Assembly (NCBI GenBank): GCA_035524275.1
Contig: DATKPC010000025.1
Span: 1-5,252 of the forward strand
Source of the DNA: DATKPC01 sp035524275
Lineage (GTDB): Bacteria; Pseudomonadota; Gammaproteobacteria; Burkholderiales; Burkholderiaceae_F
Reading direction: 5' to 3'
Length of the DNA stretch: 5,252 nucleotides
Shown: piece after piece, positions 1 through 5,252 of the stretch
Numbering within the stretch: position 1 is the first letter of the stretch
Layout of the letters: each line of letters begins with the position of its first letter
Translations under genes and position numbers: made by a program
Notes under the pieces: generated by a model
Told to the model about the DNA's origin: nothing
The model's input: only the letters and a program-made list of their open reading frames with translations
The model's database searches: none

Positions 1-275
1 CCGTCCGCGCGCTGGCGCTCGACGAGGCCGGCCGCGGCATCGGCGCTGCCATAGCCGTCGACGACGACGCGGACGCGGACGCCGCGCCGCGCCGCGCGCG
101 CGAGCGCGTCGACGACGCGTACGCCGACCGCATCGTCGGCGAACAGGTACGTCTCCAGGTGGACGCGGAATCGGCTGCCGTCGATCGCCTCCAGCAGCCG
201 CGGGAAGAACTGCTCCCCGCCCTCGAGCAGGCGGACGCGATTGCCGTCGACGAAGCGCGACGGCAACGGCTTCAT
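1..275 (-). CDS. clsB: Cardiolipin synthase B-like phospholipase D protein, N-terminal part (cut by window edge)
   Basis: The minus strand is open from an ATG at 275-273 to the window edge: 91 codons, no stop. The product starts MKPLPSRFVDGNRVRLLEGG. It contains the stretch EQFFPRLLEAI, then a beta-strand/helix region with VHLETYLFADDAVG at about 42-55 and VRVRVVVDGYGS at about 71-82. This is the N-terminal pattern of ClsB/YbhO-type phospholipase D proteins, which build cardiolipin from phosphatidylglycerol and another phospholipid at the inner membrane. The catalytic HxKxxxxD motifs would lie beyond the edge, so activity cannot be judged. The start codon overlaps the stop of the EEP gene in an ATGA and has no strong Shine-Dalgarno sequence, suggesting translational coupling. 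The same pair, ybhP-clsB, occurs in E. coli. A generic cardiolipin synthase of another subclass is the main alternative. Confidence 0.85.
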   Translation of the reverse strand, partial: MKPLPSRFVDGNRVRLLEGGEQFFPRLLEAIDGSRFRVHLETYLFADDAVGVRVVDALARAARRGVRVRVVVDGYGSADAAAGLVERQRAD

Positions 276-1063
276 TGCGCTTCGAGTTCGGCGACGAGAG
301 GCGCGTGATCCGATCGGGCGGCCCACGCCCGCCCCCCGGGGACCCAGGTCGAGTGGACCTTGAAGCCGCGGATGTAGATCCGGTCGAGCGTCAGCCAGGG
401 AGCAAAGCTCGGGAACGTCCGGGCGACCGGCGGCGGCTCGCTCCAAGGCAGCAGGCGGTCGATCCAGCGCGACGGCGGCTTGTCGTGCGCGACGTCGACG
501 ACGCCCAGGCGTCGCCGCAGCTCGCCGTCGACGCGCCGCTGCCAGTCGTTGAAGTCGCCCGCGATGATCAGTGGCGAGCCGGCCGGGATCTCCTGCTCGA
601 CGAAGTCGGAGACGAAGCTTGCCTGGCGCAGCCGGCTGCGCTTGATCAACCCCAAATGCACGCAGATCAGGTGCACGACGTCGCGCGAGCCGCCGCCCAG
701 CGGCATCTCGGCGTGGAGCATCCCGCGCTTCTCCAGCGCGTGGTCCGAGATGTCGTGGTTCGTGAAATGCGAAATCGCGTGGCGCGAGAGGATCGCGTTG
801 CCGTGGTGCCCGTGGGGATAGATCGCGTTCATCCCGTAGGCGCGGAACTCGTAGCCGCTCGTCGCGAGGAAATCGAGCTGCGTCCCGCGCGGGTGGTCGG
901 GCTGCCTGCGCGCGAGCCGCTCGTTGCGGTCCTGCACCTCCTGCAGGAAGACGACGTCGGCGTTGATCGTGTGCAGCGCCAGGCGCACGTCGTGGATCCG
1001 CGACCGGCGGGAAATGCCGCTCACGCCCTTGTGGATGTTGTAGGTCGCGACCTTGATCTTCAT
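272..1063 (-). CDS. ybhP: Endonuclease/exonuclease/phosphatase family protein, YbhP-like
   Basis: The product is 263 aa, close to E. coli YbhP (about 250 aa), and has the full metal-dependent EEP (DNase I-like) fold signature. Visible motifs are TYNIHKG 7-13 (Asn9), LQEVQD 40-45 (metal-binding Glu42), HGNAILS at about 87-93, VHLGL 135-139 (His136), AGDFNDW 168-174 (Asp170, Asn172), LDRIY 226-230 and SDHAPL 251-256 (Asp252-His253). All expected catalytic residues are present, so it is probably an active phosphodiesterase or phosphatase. The substrate is unknown: the fold covers nucleases, sphingomyelinases and lipid phosphatases. I place the start at ATG 1063. A longer in-frame reading to 1192 adds only a low-complexity Arg/Pro stretch inside the upstream gene. 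The ATG lies one base after that gene's stop, and the end overlaps clsB by 4 nt, so coupling is likely. Its place beside clsB suggests a lipid-related role, which is inference. Confidence 0.9.
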   Translation of the reverse strand: MKIKVATYNIHKGVSGISRRSRIHDVRLALHTINADVVFLQEVQDRNERLARRQPDHPRGTQLDFLATSGYEFRAYGMNAIYPHGHHGNAILSRHAISHFTNHDISDHALEKRGMLHAEMPLGGGSRDVVHLICVHLGLIKRSRLRQASFVSDFVEQEIPAGSPLIIAGDFNDWQRRVDGELRRRLGVVDVAHDKPPSRWIDRLLPWSEPPPVARTFPSFAPWLTLDRIYIRGFKVHSTWVPGGRAWAARSDHAPLVAELEAQ

Positions 1064-1064
1064 G

Positions 1065-1754
1065 TCACTGCGCCGCGGCGGGCGCCTCGCCACCGGCGGC
1101 CGTCGCCCCCGCCGCCTCGCCGCCGGCGGACCGCGCGCCGCGCTCGCGCCGCGCGATTTCGACGAGGAGCGCGCCGAACTGCTTGGAGGCATTCTCGCGC
1201 AATGCGAGCCGCTCGATCATCGCCGGCCAGGGAGCGCGCGGCACGATCCGCGCGCGATAGACGATTCTCACGCCGTCCTCGATCGGCTCGAGGACGTAGC
1301 TCGCGCTGAACGACTCCGGCTCGAGTTCGCCGGGCGGCGGGTCGGGCGCATCCGGCCAGGGGATCGCGCGCGCGCGCACGACGCGCGGCTCTTCCTGGTG
1401 GACGTCCATCCGGATGCGGATCGGCTGGCCGAACACGAGGAAACGCGCGTCGCCGCGCTCCTCCACGACGAGGTCCTCTCCGCCGCCGCCGGCGTGTCTC
1501 TCGGCGACGCGCACGCTGCGTATCCCCGGGATGAACTCCGGCAGGTGCTCGTAGTCGGTCAACGTCCGCCAGACGGTGCGCGGATCCGCGTGCAGGTCCG
1601 CCTGGGCCGCCATCAGGTACGAGCCCGCGGCGGCGTCGTGCCGCACGTCGACGCGCGGCAGGGATTCGGCCGCCGCGGCCCGCTCAGCCGCCGGAAGCAG
1701 CGCCAGGAGCAGCAGCGGAAGGGCGCCCCGCGAGCGCGCGAATGGCTTTGGCAT
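1065..1754 (-). CDS. Predicted exported SRPBCC/START-fold protein (polyketide cyclase/COQ10-like)
   Basis: The product is 229 aa. Residues 1-29 look like a Sec signal peptide: basic start (KPFARSR), hydrophobic core ALPLLLLALL at 11-20, and AAAA before ES, so cleavage after about Ala29 is plausible. Residues about 45-205 fit the SRPBCC (START-like) fold: ADPRTVWRTLTDYEHLPEFI at 56-75 is the classic helix-grip opening, followed by alternating strands and a long C-terminal helix from about 176. The last 25 residues are Ala/Gly/Glu-rich low complexity. These proteins bind hydrophobic ligands in a cavity; no catalytic residue can be assigned. I chose ATG 1754 because it begins the signal peptide and follows a GGA five to seven bases upstream. 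It overlaps nudB by 71 nt in a different frame. An upstream in-frame ATG at 1775 would only lengthen the basic leader. The ligand and role are unknown; cell-envelope lipid binding is a guess from the ybhP-clsB neighbours. Confidence 0.8.
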   Translation of the reverse strand: MPKPFARSRGALPLLLLALLPAAERAAAAESLPRVDVRHDAAAGSYLMAAQADLHADPRTVWRTLTDYEHLPEFIPGIRSVRVAERHAGGGGEDLVVEERGDARFLVFGQPIRIRMDVHQEEPRVVRARAIPWPDAPDPPPGELEPESFSASYVLEPIEDGVRIVYRARIVPRAPWPAMIERLALRENASKQFGALLVEIARRERGARSAGGEAAGATAAGGEAPAAAQ

Positions 1755-2154
1755 TCGTCCACGAGAAGCAGGCATCGGCGGCCGCACGCCATTCGAGCCA
1801 GCGATACGCGGTGTGCTCGCGCCGCGCGAGCCTCGGAACATAGCGGTCGCCGACGCGGAGCCCGAAGACATGTTCACGATTATGCGTGACGCCGGCGGCA
1901 TAGCGATGACGCCATTGCGCGAAAATTGGATAGACGTTCTCCAATTCCCAGTCGTCGACGTACGCGGGTGGCACGTGCAGGCCGGTCTCCTCGGCGACCT
2001 CGCGCGCGCAGGCCGTCGCGAGCGGTTCGTCCGGCGCATCGAGGCTGCCGGTCACCGACTGCCAGAAACCGGGGTGGTCGGCGCGCTCGAGCAGCAGCAC
2101 GTCGAGCGCGGCCGTGTGGATCACGACCAGGACGGATTCCGGGATCTTGTCCAT
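1684..2154 (-). CDS. nudB: Dihydroneopterin triphosphate diphosphatase (Nudix hydrolase)
   Basis: The product is 156 aa; E. coli NudB is 150 aa. NudB removes pyrophosphate from dihydroneopterin triphosphate, the step after GTP cyclohydrolase in folate synthesis, in the cytoplasm. The N-terminus SVLVVIHT, then FWQSVTGS at 30-37, matches NudB closely. The Nudix box runs from Gly36 to Leu59 and ends REVAEETGL (Arg51, Glu52, Glu55, Glu56). The spacing from Gly36 to Glu43 is six residues rather than the canonical five, which I recall as usual in betaproteobacterial NudB. HRYAAGVTHN at 83-92 and EHTAYRWL at 113-120 are further NudB-like segments. After about residue 143 there is an Ala/Gly tail, RPSAAAPGAASGG, with no family counterpart. 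The ATG lies 29 nt after the aspS stop, with only a poor Shine-Dalgarno sequence, so co-translation with aspS is likely. The last 71 nt overlap the next gene. Confidence 0.9.
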   Translation of the reverse strand: MDKIPESVLVVIHTAALDVLLLERADHPGFWQSVTGSLDAPDEPLATACAREVAEETGLHVPPAYVDDWELENVYPIFAQWRHRYAAGVTHNREHVFGLRVGDRYVPRLARREHTAYRWLEWRAAADACFSWTNAKAIRALAGRPSAAAPGAASGG

Positions 2155-2165
2155 GCGAACGGAGC

Positions 2166-2177
2166 CGCGGCGCCGCG
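2166..2177. repeat. 12-bp perfect palindrome in the aspS-nudB gap
   Basis: CGCGGCGCCGCG is fully self-complementary and fills much of the 29-nt space between the aspS stop and the nudB ATG. As RNA it could fold into a tight hairpin close to the nudB start. GC-rich DNA makes such palindromes common, so function is unproven. Confidence 0.3.
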
Positions 2178-2183
2178 CCGATC

Positions 2184-3980
2184 CTATCCCGCCTTCGCCT
2201 CCGGCTGCCGCAAGCGGATGTGCAGCTCGCGCAGCTGCTTTTCGTCGACCGGCGACGGCGCCTGCGTCAGCAGGCACTGCGCGCGCTGCGTCTTCGGAAA
2301 CGCGATGACGTCCCGGATGCTCTCGGCGCCCGTCATCATCGTCACGATGCGGTCGAGGCCGAACGCGATGCCGCCGTGCGGCGGCGCGCCGTACTGCAGC
2401 GCATCGAGCAGGAACCCGAATTTCGCGCGCGCCTCTTCCGGACCGATCTTCAGCGCGCTGAAGACCTTGCTCTGGACGTCGGCGCGGTGGATCCGGATGC
2501 TGCCGCCGCCGATTTCCCAGCCGTTCAGCGCGAGATCGTAGGCCTTCGCCAGGCAGCGGCCGGGATCGGCTTCCAGCAGGTCCGCATGTTCGTCCTTCGG
2601 GCTCGTGAACGGATGGTGGCATGCGACCCAGCGCTGCGCCTCCTCGTCGTATTCGAACATCGGGAAGTCGATGACCCATAGCGGACGCCAGCCGCTCTCG
2701 ACGAGCCCGTGCGCGCGACCGAATTCGCCGTGGCCGATCCGGTTGCGCAATGCGCCCAGGCTGTCGGCGACGACCTTCGCGCGGTCGGCGCCGAAGAAGA
2801 CGAGGTCGCCGTCGACCGCGCCGGTGCGCTTGACGATCTCGGCCAGCGCGGCGTCGTGCAGGTTCTTGACGATCGGGCTCTGCAGGCCGTCGCGCCCCTT
2901 CGCCGCCTGGTTCACCTTGATGTAGGCGAGCCCCTTGGCGCCGTAGATCTTGACGAACTCGGTGTAGCCGTCGATTTCGCTGCGCGGCAGCAGGCCGCCG
3001 CCCGGAATGCGCAGCGCCGCGACGCGGCCGTCGGCCAGCGCGGCCGCGTCGCGGAACACCTTGAAGTCGACGTCGCGGACGACGTCGGTCAGGTCCGTGA
3101 GTTCGAGCTTGACGCGCAGGTCGGGCTTGTCGGAGCCGAAGCGCCGCATCGCTTCGCCATAGGTCATCACCGGGAACGGGTCCGGCAGCCGCACGTCGAG
3201 CACGCGCTCGAAGACCGTGCGCACCATCGTCTCCATCAGCGCGCGGATCTCCGCCTCGCCGAGGAAGCTCGTCTCGATATCGATCTGCGTGAATTCCGGC
3301 TGCCGGTCGGCCCGCAGGTCCTCGTCGCGGAAGCACTTCGTGATCTGGTAGTAGCGATCGAACCCGGCGACCATCAGGAGCTGCTTGAAGAGCTGCGGCG
3401 ACTGCGGCAACGCGAAGAAATGGCCCGGATGCACGCGCGACGGCACGAGGTAGTCGCGCGCGCCCTCCGGCGTGCTTTTCGTGAGCATCGGCGTCTCGAT
3501 GTCGATGAACCCGTGGTCATCCAGGAACTTGCGCGTCTCGATCGCGACGCGATAGCGCAGGCGCAGGTTCCGCTGCATCGCCGGGCGGCGCAGGTCGAGG
3601 ACGCGATGCGTCAGCCGCGTCGCCTCCGAAAGGTCCTCGTCGTCGAGCTGGAACGGCGGAGCCACCGACGGGTTGAGCACCGTCAGCTCGCGGCACAGCA
3701 CTTCGATCGCGCCGGACACGAGGTTCGGATTCGCGGTGCCTTCCGGGCGCGGGCGCACGACGCCGGTGACCCGCAGGCAGTATTCGGCGCGCACCTTCTC
3801 GGCGGTCGAAAAGGTCTCCTTCGCGTCGGGGTCGCAGACGACCTGGACCAGGCCTTCGCGGTCGCGCAGGTCGATGAAGATCACGCCGCCGTGGTCACGG
3901 CGGCGATGGGCCCAGCCGAACAGCGTCACGGTCTGGCCGACGTATCTGGCATCCACCAGGCCGCAATATTCGGTTCGCAT
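2184..3980 (-). CDS. aspS: Aspartyl-tRNA synthetase, predicted non-discriminating (Asp/Asn)
   Basis: The product is 598 aa, normal for bacterial AspRS (E. coli 590). The domains run in the expected order. First is an OB-fold anticodon-binding domain (about 1-105, with GWAHRRRDHGGVIFIDLRD at 22-40). The class II catalytic core follows, with motif 1 at about 148-166 (ending DIETPMLT), aspartate-pocket residues QSPQ 193-196, and motif 2 FRDEDLRADRQPEF at 217-230 (Arg218). A GAD insertion domain spans roughly 285-420. Then come FPMFEYDEE 439-447, HHPFTSPKDEH 455-465 and motif 3 GGIAFGLDR 536-544 (Arg544). It charges tRNA(Asp) with aspartate. Residues His30 and Gly81 match the Pseudomonas-type pair (H31/G82) tied to relaxed specificity, where E. 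coli has Leu and Lys, so it probably also makes Asp-tRNA(Asn) for GatCAB. The ATG has a GAGGA-type site at a somewhat long spacing. The gene appears intact. Confidence 0.97.
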   Translation of the reverse strand: MRTEYCGLVDARYVGQTVTLFGWAHRRRDHGGVIFIDLRDREGLVQVVCDPDAKETFSTAEKVRAEYCLRVTGVVRPRPEGTANPNLVSGAIEVLCRELTVLNPSVAPPFQLDDEDLSEATRLTHRVLDLRRPAMQRNLRLRYRVAIETRKFLDDHGFIDIETPMLTKSTPEGARDYLVPSRVHPGHFFALPQSPQLFKQLLMVAGFDRYYQITKCFRDEDLRADRQPEFTQIDIETSFLGEAEIRALMETMVRTVFERVLDVRLPDPFPVMTYGEAMRRFGSDKPDLRVKLELTDLTDVVRDVDFKVFRDAAALADGRVAALRIPGGGLLPRSEIDGYTEFVKIYGAKGLAYIKVNQAAKGRDGLQSPIVKNLHDAALAEIVKRTGAVDGDLVFFGADRAKVVADSLGALRNRIGHGEFGRAHGLVESGWRPLWVIDFPMFEYDEEAQRWVACHHPFTSPKDEHADLLEADPGRCLAKAYDLALNGWEIGGGSIRIHRADVQSKVFSALKIGPEEARAKFGFLLDALQYGAPPHGGIAFGLDRIVTMMTGAESIRDVIAFPKTQRAQCLLTQAPSPVDEKQLRELHIRLRQPEAKAG

Positions 3981-3990
3981 CCTTTGGTTT

Positions 3991-3995
3991 CCTCG
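3991..3995 (-). promoter_or_regulatory. Ribosome binding site of aspS
   Basis: On the minus strand the sequence before the aspS ATG reads GAGGAAACCAAAGG, giving a GAGGA core about 10 nt from the ATG at 3980. The spacing is slightly long but acceptable, and the site supports the ATG that also gives the canonical AspRS N-terminus. Confidence 0.55.
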
Positions 3996-4004
3996 ACTGG
4001 ACGA

Positions 4005-4053
4005 CCCGCTGCAGGGCGGGCACGATGGGTTTGTAGGTGCCCGGCGAACCGGG
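4005..4053 (-). other. Two small hairpins in the aspS leader, one with a UUCG loop
   Basis: In the 88-nt DUF502-aspS gap, the minus strand reads first CCCGG-TTCG-CCGGG (4053-4040), a 5-bp stem closed by a UUCG tetraloop. It is followed by CCCGC-CCTGCA-GCGGG (4020-4005), a 5-bp stem with a 6-nt loop. Neither is followed by a T-run, so terminator function is not supported. I see no T-box-like sequence, which is consistent with a proteobacterium. They may shape mRNA stability or aspS translation, or may be incidental. Confidence 0.3.
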
Positions 4054-4068
4054 ACGGCGGCGCGACGC

Positions 4069-4713
4069 TCAGCCGCTGGCCGGCGCGACGCCCTGCCCCG
4101 GCGCCAGGCCCGGACGATTCGAGTTCGCGCCCGGCGCCACGACGCCGAGCGAGACGTGGAACTTGAGCGCGTCGTCGACGCTGACCTCGAGTTCCCGGAT
4201 CTCCGAATGGCGGACGTAGAGCACGTACCCCGACGTCGGGTTCGGCGCGGTCGACACGTAGACCGTCACGAAATCGCCCTCGAGGTGGGGCGCGATGCGC
4301 GGACCCGGGGTGCCGACGACGAAGCCGATCGTCCATTGGCCGCGCTGCGGGAACTCCACGAGCACGACCTTGCGGAACGAATTGCCCTTCTGTGCGAGGA
4401 GCGTGTCGGAGACCTGCTTCACGCTCGAGTAGATCGAGCGCACGATCGGTATCCGGTTCAACAGCCCTTCCCACCACATCAGCAGGCGCTGGCCGAAGAT
4501 GTTCGCCGCGACGATCCCGGTCGCGAGCAGGATCAGCACCGACATCACGAGCCCGAACCCGGGGACGTGGAAACCGAAAAGGACGTCCGGCCGCCACGAC
4601 GGCGGCAGCAGCAGCAGCGTCGTGTCCATCGACGACACGATGACGCCCAGGATCCAGATCGTCGCGGCCAGCGGCAACCAGACCAGCAGGCCGGCGATCA
4701 GGTACTTGCGCAT
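4069..4713 (-). CDS. DUF502 family inner-membrane protein
   Basis: The product is 214 aa. It opens MRKYLIAGLLVWLPLAATIW, the typical DUF502 start, which fixes the ATG at 4713 although no clear Shine-Dalgarno sequence precedes it. Two transmembrane helices are visible at about 5-28 and 52-74. They are separated by a short Pro-containing loop (LLPPSWRP at about 35-42). After the second helix come the family hallmarks IPIVRSIYSSVKQV at 88-101 and PNPTSGYVLYV at 157-167, a mostly beta-rich soluble domain. The last 20 or so residues are Pro/Gly-rich and probably disordered. Relatives are widespread in bacteria and of unknown biochemical function; some work links plant homologues (COV family) to membrane trafficking, but that does not transfer here. 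A gene of this type directly upstream of aspS is, from memory, common in betaproteobacteria, so this is a conserved core neighbour rather than an insertion. Confidence 0.92.
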   Translation of the reverse strand: MRKYLIAGLLVWLPLAATIWILGVIVSSMDTTLLLLPPSWRPDVLFGFHVPGFGLVMSVLILLATGIVAANIFGQRLLMWWEGLLNRIPIVRSIYSSVKQVSDTLLAQKGNSFRKVVLVEFPQRGQWTIGFVVGTPGPRIAPHLEGDFVTVYVSTAPNPTSGYVLYVRHSEIRELEVSVDDALKFHVSLGVVAPGANSNRPGLAPGQGVAPASG

Positions 4714-4763
4714 CGGGGGCGACCGTCAGGTCGTGCCGTCGTCGAGGGACCGCCGGCGCGGTG

Positions 4764-4784
4764 GCCGCGCGAGCATCGCGCGGC
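4764..4784 (-). other. Perfect 9-bp hairpin between the zinc-ribbon and DUF502 genes
   Basis: The inverted repeat GCCGCGCGA/TCGCGCGGC has a 3-nt loop and lies about 8 nt after the zinc-ribbon gene's stop. No T-run follows on the minus strand, so it is not a standard intrinsic terminator. It could stabilise the upstream mRNA end or reduce read-through into DUF502. In such GC-rich DNA a chance hairpin is possible. Confidence 0.35.
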
Positions 4785-4792
4785 GCGGCGGC

Positions 4793-5146
4793 TCAACTGC
4801 ACGCCGCGCAGCCGCCGCTGCCGCAGGCCGGCGCCGCGGCCGCGCTGTCGCTCGCCGGCTTGCTGTCGCCAGCGGGCTTGCCTTCGCCCTTCTCGGCGAC
4901 GGCCGTCTCCGGCTTCTTCGCATCGTCCGCGCCCTGCGCGGCAGGCTTCGAGCCGCCGGACCCGTTGTTGCGGAAGTCCGTCACGTACCAGCCGCTGCCC
5001 TTCAGCTGGAACCCCGGCGCCGTCAGCTTCTTCGCGAACGCCGAGGCCCCGCACGCGGTGCATTGCGTCAGCGGCGCATCCGCGAGCTTCTGCAGCACAT
5101 CCTCGTCGTGCCCGCACGCGGCGCAGTGGTAGGCGTAGATCGGCAT
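4793..5146 (-). CDS. FmdB family zinc-ribbon protein
   Basis: The product is 117 aa. It begins MPIYAYHCAACGHDEDVLQK and carries two CxxC pairs (Cys8/Cys11 and Cys29/Cys32) that form the FmdB/CxxC_CxxC_SSSS zinc ribbon over about residues 1-42. The segment GFQLKGSGWYVTDFRNNG at 45-62 is the usual family sequence after the ribbon. Residues 63-107 are a disordered Lys/Ala/Asp/Glu/Gly-rich linker. The C-terminus ends in a second cysteine cluster, CGSGGCAAC (Cys108, 113, 116). The family is named after a putative regulator of formamidase in Methylophilus, but its role in proteobacteria is not established, and I do not assign DNA binding. The start is supported by a strong GAGGTGGT site five bases or so upstream and a TATAAT further up. 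It heads the operon, 79 nt before the DUF502 gene. Confidence 0.9.
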   Translation of the reverse strand: MPIYAYHCAACGHDEDVLQKLADAPLTQCTACGASAFAKKLTAPGFQLKGSGWYVTDFRNNGSGGSKPAAQGADDAKKPETAVAEKGEGKPAGDSKPASDSAAAAPACGSGGCAACS

Positions 5147-5149
5147 GAC

Positions 5150-5157
5150 ACCACCTC
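5150..5157 (-). promoter_or_regulatory. Strong ribosome binding site for the zinc-ribbon gene
   Basis: GAGGTGGT on the minus strand matches the anti-Shine-Dalgarno core (GAGGTG), with about 5 nt from its G-rich core to the ATG at 5146. It is the clearest ribosome binding site in the window and supports this start over an in-frame alternative. Confidence 0.75.
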
Positions 5158-5177
5158 GGAAATTCGCAAGTCAATGA

Positions 5178-5183
5178 ATTATA
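5178..5183 (-). promoter_or_regulatory. Putative sigma-70 promoter -10 box (TATAAT) for the operon
   Basis: Read on the minus strand this is a perfect TATAAT in a short AT-rich island (about 5160-5200) that stands out from very GC-rich surroundings. Transcription would start near 5171, giving a leader of about 25 nt before the fmdB-type ATG at 5146. The -35 region is weak: the best candidate is CTGGAA at 5204-5199, with three of six consensus bases and a 15-nt spacer, and there is no TG extension. It is the only consensus-like promoter I see ahead of the seven genes. Activity is inferred from sequence alone. Confidence 0.5.
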
Positions 5184-5252
5184 AAGTGAATAGGGGTATT
5201 CCAGCGGGGCTTTGCGCGATGTTTCCGCCCGCTGCGGTCGATGTGGGGCGCA

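Noticed and set aside
275..1309. 344-codon plus-strand open frame opposite the EEP gene
   Set aside because: It mirrors the EEP coding sequence, has biased Arg/Ala/Val/Asp content and ends in an Arg/Pro-rich tail. It is a shadow frame.
2155..3336. N-terminal extension of the nudB frame, reading to 3336 through aspS
   Set aside because: The extra 394 codons are Arg/Pro-rich and lie within aspS in another frame, while the conserved Nudix protein begins at ATG 2154.
2709..4166. 485-codon open frame on the plus strand, antisense to aspS
   Set aside because: It is rich in Arg, Ala, Val, Asp and Gln with no recognisable domain, and runs opposite a fully conserved aspS. Long antisense open frames are expected in GC-rich DNA where stop codons are rare.
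3673..5148. 491-codon plus-strand open frame across aspS, DUF502 and the zinc-ribbon gene
   Set aside because: It crosses three well-supported minus-strand genes and their gaps, has Arg/Pro low-complexity composition and shows no family motif.
5189..5196. CCCCTATT on the minus strand, resembling a heat-shock sigma-32 -10 element
   Set aside because: No CTTGAA-like -35 lies at the right distance, so the similarity is probably chance.
5198..5239. Imperfect inverted repeat (AGCGGGC / GCCCCGCT on the minus strand) as a terminator of an upstream gene
   Set aside because: The stem needs a bulge, the loop is about 16 nt and no T-run follows.
5219..5252. Possible start of a divergent plus-strand gene (ATG at 5219)
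   Set aside because: Only 11 codons are visible, with no clear ribosome binding site; this is too little to call a gene.

Overview
The window is high-GC bacterial chromosome, and its gene content and order point to a betaproteobacterium, probably Burkholderiales or a close relative. This placement rests on protein resemblance recalled from memory and on GC bias, not on a search. All seven genes lie on the minus strand and read from the right edge (about 5146) toward position 1. They are tightly spaced, with gaps of 87 nt or less, and several neighbours overlap, so the layout looks like one operon or transcription unit. I see no RNA genes, mobile elements, CRISPR arrays or long repeats, and no gene-free stretch above about 110 nt.

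In transcription order, an AT-rich leader at about 5147-5205 carries a perfect TATAAT and a strong ribosome binding site. It is followed by an FmdB-type zinc-ribbon protein (5146-4793), a two-helix DUF502 membrane protein (4713-4069) and aspartyl-tRNA synthetase aspS (3980-2184). Next come the Nudix hydrolase nudB (2154-1684), a predicted exported START/SRPBCC-fold protein (1754-1065) that overlaps the end of nudB by 71 nt, and an endonuclease/exonuclease/phosphatase (EEP) family protein like E. coli YbhP (1063-272). Last is the first 91 codons of a cardiolipin synthase B-type phospholipase D protein (275 to the window edge), which starts in an ATGA overlap with the EEP gene.

Functionally the cluster mixes housekeeping (aspS, and nudB in folate synthesis) with envelope and phospholipid functions (DUF502, ybhP-clsB). 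The AspRS carries His30 and Gly81, the pair associated with non-discriminating enzymes, so this organism probably makes Asn-tRNA(Asn) through GatCAB. The exported SRPBCC protein is the least expected member. It sits translationally packed between nudB and ybhP-clsB, and its signal peptide is encoded over the tail of nudB.

Overall this is a mostly ordinary core-genome operon. I find no convincing sign of an undescribed multi-gene system. The SRPBCC insertion with its overlap is the point most worth a second look.
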